The notes under the pieces: model-generated
Databases searched by the model: none
What the model was told of the DNA's origin: nothing
Seen by the model: the letters and a program-made list of their open reading frames with translations, nothing else
Program-made: the position numbers and the translations under genes
Shown here: positions 58,504 to 64,000 of the stretch, in pieces
Layout: every line of letters begins with the position of its first letter
Numbering within the stretch: the stretch's first letter is position 1
DNA from: Ecdyonurus torrentis
Lineage: Eukaryota; Arthropoda; Insecta; Ephemeroptera; Heptageniidae
DNA: 64,000 nt
Direction: 5' to 3'
Assembly (NCBI GenBank): GCA_949318235.1
Contig: OX439133.1
Location: forward strand, 7,630,137-7,694,136

Positions 58504-59270
58504 ACACCACTTTAAATGTAATTTTTTATTTCAAAAAATTATTCGATTTCTTTGGCATTTTTTGACTTTGTCAAGTATAATTATTTCAATTTTTTAAAAA
58601 TAATTGAATTATTTACCTTAATTAGGCGAATTTACATAAATTATTGAAAAATTTTCAACTTAGAACGGTGCTGAGTGGTCAAAAAGTCCATGTAATAACA
58701 CGGCTGTTAAAAGCGGCATACATACAGCGTGAGGGAGAAAGTCATCTAGAGGGGAGAAAAAGGTTTATGATTTTACCTCTCTTGAAGATTTTAGAAAATA
58801 AGGGAGAATTAGTTTTATGTATACTTTTTTATATTCAATGGGTAGTGTTACTTTTTCTTAGCCTTGTATGTAAAAACATACGTTTTGTATATAAAGTGTT
58901 TTGAATTTCAAAGTCATTGACGTTTATGGTTTTATATATTATATTGTTTTGTTTTTTTATTATTATAGAGCTTTTATTAGAAAAAAATATTCTAATACCG
59001 TGTAGTTATAAAAAAAGATAATATTATAATATAAATACCATGTAAATACTATAGTACGTTTGAAAAAAAAAAGAATTCAATATATTTTAGTTATTATTAT
59101 TACTATTATTATTTTTTACAAACTGCAATAAAATCAAAAAAGTTCTTTTGCTAAAGAGAGAGAGAGAGAGATAGAGAGAGCAATTGAAAACCAAAAATAT
59201 CCCAACCAAATTCTATTGCAATTATTTATTATATTCGTAATATTCAAATATAATAACTTCTTGTAGTATA
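58504..59270. other. AT-rich intergenic sequence
   Basis: A short GA tract at about 59156-59180. No exon defended. Confidence 0.4.
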
Positions 59271-60269
59271 CCCTGGTCAAAAATCTTGGCTTAATTCTTG
59301 CAAGATCAACTCAAGATCTTGCAAGATGCCCTCAAGATAGTCAAGATCTTGCAAATTTGGAAAAAGTAAGGCAAGATTGTTAAAAATCTTGCAAAAGTTT
59401 AAAATCTTGAGTACTTTTAAGATCAAGATCTTGTATATAATCTTGCACAAGATATCATCATGTGCAAGATAAAAAATAAGTTACAAGATTAAATTTTCTT
59501 GCACAAGATGTTAAAAATCTTGCTCAAGAAAATAAAACTTGTGCAAGATCAGCATCTTGGCAAGAGTATATCTTGCACAAGATTTGACAGTCTTGTCAAG
59601 GTGAAAATCTTGCACAATTTGTTCAAGATAAATTTTATCTTGTGCAAGAATAAGTATCTTACTTACGTAAAAATCTTGCACAAGAAAAAATTTTCTCAAG
59701 ATGATATCTTGCCAAAAAATATCAAAAGAAAATATCTTGCAAGATACAAGCAATGCAAGAACTTTGAATCTTAGACAAGAAACATAATCTTACACATGTA
59801 AAAATCTTGCACAAGAAAATAAACACAAGATAAAATCTTATGCAAAATTTTAACAAGAAAATATATCTTGCAAGATTCGATTTTAAAGCAAGATTTTGAA
59901 GTTTAAGCATAGTTTCAAGAATATCTTACTCACGTTAAAAACTTGCGTAAGCAATATCCAAGATTATATCTTACACAAAATTTTCACAAGAAAAAATATA
60001 TCGTGGTCCAAGAATTTTTGAAGTATTATTAATTTTTTTATAATATCTTGGTTCGAAATAACTTTCTTGCAAAATTTGTTTGAATCTTGAGCAAGATTTG
60101 AAATCTTGCATTATAATTTAACACATATAAGATTTTTTTCTTGTGGAAATTTTGAGTAAGATATTATCTTGTCTTGTTCATCATATAACTATCTTGAGTA
60201 AGATTTTTTTGGTGCTTTACCATTGCAATGCATCATGGGAAATAAAATGGCTGCTGTTGATAATGACGC

Positions 60270-60359
60270 CGTACTTTAGCTCTGTGTTTTATTACTTTTG
60301 TGGCGTAATTAAGAGTGATAGTGAAGTACTTGTTGGACCAAGACATTACTTTGACAGGT
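60270..60359 (+). CDS. Possible exon within the element core
   Basis: Open frame from ATG 60263-60265 (MTPYFSSVFYYFCGVIKSDS, then EVLVGPRHYFD) to a consensus donor GACAG|GTAAGA. Its phase (2) fits the terminal exon at 63595. It could be part of a captured or degenerate gene, or chance. Product unknown. Confidence 0.25.
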
Positions 60360-61269
60360 AAGAAACATAATTAGTAATCGTTCCACACGTATTTAGATGT
60401 TTCGCTAATATGAAAGTGTTTTTTGTTTCATACGACACTTTGGCATGAGAAAACAACAAAAACATGGAGCAAATTAATTTCTATACGCTGTGAGTGGATG
60501 GTAATTGCGCTAGAGGCTTTTGGAAGAGGTGAGTTTAAGTTAATAATTTCATTATATAAGAAAAAATAGTATGTAAATGTGATTTTGGGGGAGCGTTCAT
60601 TAAAAAAACATAAATCTTGAGCTGATCTTGCGAAAATCTAAGCAAGATTTTTTAACGGTTTTAATCTTGAGCTAATCGTACAATATTCAATGCAAGATTT
60701 ATTAACGGTTTTAATCTTGAGCTTATCTTGCAAGAAATAAAATAAGTTTTTTTAACGGTTAAAAATCTAAAGCTGCTCTTGCAAGAGTGTAAGCAAGATT
60801 TTTTCACAGTAAAAATCTTGAGAATCTTGCAAGAATTAACGCAAGATTTTTATTATTATTTTAGTCTATCTCTATGGTTTTAAGATTTAAATTCAAATAT
60901 GTTTTTAATATTTAAAATCTTGCACTTTTTAATCCTTGGAAGAGAGTATAATTAATCTTGCGAGCTCTTCTTGCAAGAATTAACTCAAGATTTAATACTT
61001 ATAGCAATGATGTACTTAAATAGATTGCAGGCCAAAAAGTATTATTTAAATTGACCTTGTTTCTTCTATCTTCAGATTTTACGCTCTGCATTGACTATAT
61101 AAGTATATTTTACAGCTGATGGAAATACTTTTCGTTTTGCAGAGACGGTACGAAATAACATTTTAAACTGTTCTTCGCTCTCTTTAATTCCAGATTATAT
61201 ATACTTATCTCTTTTGGAGTAACAAAAATTGTATAATGAATGTGTTATTCCTGAATTAAAATTTCAAGA

Positions 61270-62000
61270 AACAGTGTGCACTTCAAAAATTTATGATTTT
61301 AAATTTCAGAATTCTGCCTCTTGAATAATATCCGGATGTTATCGCCTACACGTTGCAGGAAAATTGCACATTAAATTGATTTCTTTTTTCAGAATGCTGC
61401 CTATATATACTGAATGACAACGTTATAAAACATACATCGTGCTGGATTGCTCGCAGCTTTGATTACAATATAATTACACAAGCAAATATATTTTTTAATT
61501 ATATATTGAATGCTTTGTAAAATATTATTTTAGATTATATCCTAGCCTAATTAAGACACTCCATTTATTATATATTATTATTTTTTACATCTTGTTAGAG
61601 TAATTGACGAAAAATACAAAAGTGGATATTCCTGTTGCAGAATGATCCGAGATCAATTTTTTATTTAGTGCATGCCCTTGTTGTACAATCATTATATTAT
61701 TTTTTTTTCAGACTGTTGAGTATAGATACCTGCAGCTGGACTGATTGATAGACCGATGTTTTATAAAGTATATTGATGCAGAATGAGCAATTTTTATAAA
61801 ATAACAGATTTTTTATGTTATTTTAATGTTATTTTAATTTTTCAATCATATATAGTTAGACGCCTCGACTCTTGATGGCTTAATTCTGCTAGATTGTAGA
61901 ACAAAAAGCACCATATACTTTGATATTTTAATATTATTTTAATTTTAGATTACTTGCAGCCTAGAGGATATGTTGGATGAGCGATAATTCAATTTCATAT
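61270..62000. repeat. Degenerate repeats behind T-rich TTTCAG motifs
   Basis: Three or more loosely similar segments each follow a T-rich CAG: ATTCTGCCTCTTGAATAAT, AATGCTGCCTATATATACTG, ACTGTTGAGTATAGATACCT. They look like diverged tandem copies of about 150-300 bp spacing; the period is not constant. Confidence 0.4.
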
Positions 62001-62606
62001 AGGAGCATCATATCTTGTCAATCTTACAAAAATTTACAAGAAGCCGCGATGATGACAAGTTTTTCTGCAAGATTTTATTGAGAAATCTTGCAAAGTCTTA
62101 ACAAGATTTTTTTGGAAAAATCTTGCAAAGTCGCTTTTCAAGATTTTCTGCAAGATTTTTTGAAATAATCTTGCTTAGTCTTGACAAGATTTTTTTTTCA
62201 AGATTTTAATCTTGCTTAGTTTTGTCAAGATTCGATTGCAAGATTTTACGACAAGAATCTTATCTTGTCTTAAATAAATTTAATGCAAGATATTACGACG
62301 TCAAGATCTTGCACAAGACAAAATTCTTACGGCAAGATCTTGTGCAAGATTGCAAACATCTTGTCACAAGACATCTTGCAAGATTAACTCAAGATCTTGT
62401 GCAAGATCTTGCACAAGATCTTGTCAAGATTTGTCAAGATTTTATCTTGCCTTATTCAAGATCTTGTCAAGATCTTGCACAAGATCTTGCACAAGATTTT
62501 TGACCAGGGTAATATTTCTTAAAAATTAAAAATAATTTTTTTTAATTTCTGAAAAATAATAGATAACAAGAGCAGTATTTTTATGCAACAAAAATTGATT
62601 GAGATG

Positions 62607-62608
<2 letters not shown>

Positions 62609-62667
<59 letters not shown>
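62609..62667. repeat. (GA)n microsatellite
   Basis: GA tract of about 60 bp. Confidence 0.95.
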
Positions 62668-62668
<1 letters not shown>

Positions 62669-62754
62669 GTATAATATAGAGAGAGAATGTGTAAAAATAA
62701 AAATCAATTGAAAATCTAAGAATGCCTTCAATCAGCAAGGCAAGCATAATTTAT

Positions 62755-63445
62755 TAAAAATGTGATTTGTTGATTTTTCTTTTGGATAGATGCAAAATAA
62801 TACGAAATGCGACTTTTTTTCGAAAAACAGACGTTGGCAAACAGCGTTTTCTAAAAAAAAATAAATAAAAAAAAGTCTTATTAATTTTTTTTCTTAGTTT
62901 AAAGTGATGATAAGCAAATGACAGTAAGGTTTCTCCATGTGGGAACCATTTGTAGCCCGGCAGTTGTCAAGTCGAAACTGCAGTTCGAGCCACACGCTTT
63001 GCGGAGCATCTAAGCCGTGATAGACTCGATAGCATCAGTAATCCTGATGCCGTCGCTTCAAATCTGTCATATCTTGCACTGGAGTGTTTAACATTTTGTT
63101 TTAGACGTCCCACCAAAAAAAAACAACAGATGAGGTGAGGTGTGGTGATCTCGGTGCCCAAGCTTTGGGTCAATCTCGGCCAATCCAGCCTTTTTTTACA
63201 TCGAAATCTGGCTCAATCGAGAGTTTTTTTTCTTCAAAAATGAACTCTTACGCCACTTTTACTGATAAAAATGAAAACCACTTGACATAACTCTTTTTTT
63301 CGAACATTTTTAAAAATGTCAAAATTTGTGCTTTAATTTTATATATAACAAGTGGGAATTGTTAAAAATGTCATAGTGATATCAGCCTCTAAAACAGTAA
63401 AAAAAAAAAAAAAACTGTATATCACTTTTTACAAATTGGGATAAG
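62755..63445 (-). mobile_element. Mariner-like element fragment (second copy)
   Basis: Inverse of 33225-34320: shared blocks include TTTGTTGATTTTTCTTTTGG, GTTTCTCCATGTGGGAACCA-like, CAATCCAGCCTTTTTTTACA and TTTTAAAAATGTCAAAATTT. It lacks the terminal CAGGGTG ends and the ATTC insertion. The transposase remnant around 63000-63210 is frameshifted. Confidence 0.82.
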
Positions 63446-63594
63446 TTATTAGTTTTATAACTTGTATGGAATATAACTATAAAAACTCACGGTGTTATAA
63501 TTAATCTAATTTTAAGAATTCAAGACAATATATTTTTTTCATTGCCTCGTACACTTACACTCTCTTTCTCTCTCTACTCTGTTTCTCTAAACAG
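63446..63594. other. Short AT-rich spacer ending in a pyrimidine tract
   Basis: CTCTCTTTCTCTCTCTACTC followed by AAACAG is a good 3' splice-site context for the next feature. Confidence 0.4.
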
Positions 63595-63670
63595 CTGGGA
63601 CCTATACGACTTAAACACTAAAGTTGTCGAACAAAACGTTTTGCAAGGAAAACAGACACTTGCCAAGTAG
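63595..63670 (+). CDS. Candidate terminal exon of an unrecognised gene
   Basis: After the pyrimidine-rich acceptor TCTAAACAG the frame (one base completing a codon) reads WDLYDLNTKVVEQNVLQGKQ, TLAK, then stop TAG. AATAAA follows at 63709-63714, 39 bases past the stop, as expected for a 3' end. I do not recognise the protein. Upstream exons are unknown; 60270-60359 is phase-compatible but uncertain. Confidence 0.45.
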
Positions 63671-63708
63671 ACTCTGCTTTCATTATTAAATATAACATAC
63701 ATTCATAC

Positions 63709-63714
63709 AATAAA
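63709..63714 (+). terminator. Poly(A) signal AATAAA
   Basis: Canonical hexamer shortly after the stop of the candidate terminal exon at 63668-63670. Confidence 0.5.
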
Positions 63715-64000
63715 TATTCAAGAAAAAAATTCCAGGATAATAATTTATGGTTGTAAATTAAAAAAAGGTTCTAAAATTAGGCTGGTTTAAGGGTTTTACA
63801 AGCGGCGTGGAAATGAAAAGTGGGGTAGTTTGGACGTATCGCGCAGCGCAATATAGCATATTGCAAGATGCTCGATATCTTACACAAGACATTCAATACA
63901 CAACTTTTTTATTTTTTACTTTTATTAAGTAGAAAATGTTCTTTCTTGCAGTATACTTATTTTTATTGATATCAAGTTCCATCATAGACTTATTTGCATG
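63715..64000. other. AT-rich, with a small CAAGAT-word patch
   Basis: ATATTGCAAGATGCTCGATATCTTACACAAGAC at about 63856-63888 (given here in outline) resembles the word arrays; otherwise nothing recognised. Confidence 0.35.

Larger units (their letters stand above)
59271..62509. mobile_element. CCCTGGTC-ended element with ATCTTGCAAGAT words
   Basis: Inverted ends CCCTGGTCAAAAATCTTG / CAAGATTTTTGACCAGGG, with TA directly outside both. Outer parts (59290-60200 and 62030-62500) are arrays of CTTGCAAGAT, CTTGCACAAGATCTTG and CTTGTGCAAG words in both orientations. Diverged AATCTTGAGCT.ATCTTGC units fill 60610-61000. The core (60200-60600, 61000-62000) is unique sequence with splice-donor-like sites but no intact transposase. 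At 3.24 kb it is the largest of the word-array family. Confidence 0.85.

Overview
This is AT-rich, eukaryotic, intron-containing DNA. Consensus GT/AG splice sites, a secreted-type trypsin-fold protease split over exons with introns up to about 16 kb, mariner-like transposase fragments and very long TA, TC, ATTC and AGAAT microsatellites point to an arthropod, most likely an insect. I cannot name the species. Almost everything outside the exons is transposon-derived or simple repeat.

Layout. (1) 951-10692: a complete Ty3/Gypsy-type LTR retrotransposon on the minus strand. Its two 1.6-kb LTRs differ by one base by eye, gag and pol are open, and an A-AAA-AAC slippery site lies in register at the gag end, so it looks like a very recent insertion. 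It landed in a TA microsatellite. (2) 11-19 kb: a TTAA-flanked element, a set of phase-compatible candidate exons of an unrecognised gene (12914-15604), and a 1.1-kb palindrome. (3) 19419-53834: seven exons of one plus-strand trypsin-fold serine protease resembling the gastrulation-defective (gd) group, with the His, Asp and Ser of the triad on separate exons. Its introns hold most of the transposons. (4) 54-64 kb: hAT-type and other MITEs, a 3.2-kb element full of the word ATCTTGCAAGAT, a mariner fragment, and a candidate terminal exon with a poly(A) signal at 63595-63714.

The most unusual signal is a group of DNA elements (20864-23213, 23905-26126, 24097-25305, 26528-27401, 30838-31313, 59271-62509, plus fragments). 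The first four listed apart from the nested 24097 element, and 59271, have related CCC-starting ends (CCCTGGTCAAAAAT, CCCTGGCAAAAGT, CCCTAGCAAAAAT, CCCAGGTACCAGAAAG) and apparent 2-bp target duplications. Each interior is built from an array of one short self-complementary word that is also the subterminal word: ATCTTGCAAGAT, ATCCATGGAT, ATCAATTGAT, ATCCTGCAGGAT, GGAAAGCTTTCC or GGATATCC. Word and end seem to change together from family to family. A separate hAT-like element (50736-51548, exact 8-bp duplication) does the same with AAAAAGGTGA. A second theme is inverted duplication: mariner-type elements at 19904-23636, 41698-42871 and 43606-47395 have become fold-back palindromes.

The protease is the only host gene I can support well. 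The other exons are inferred from reading frame, splice sites and phase alone.
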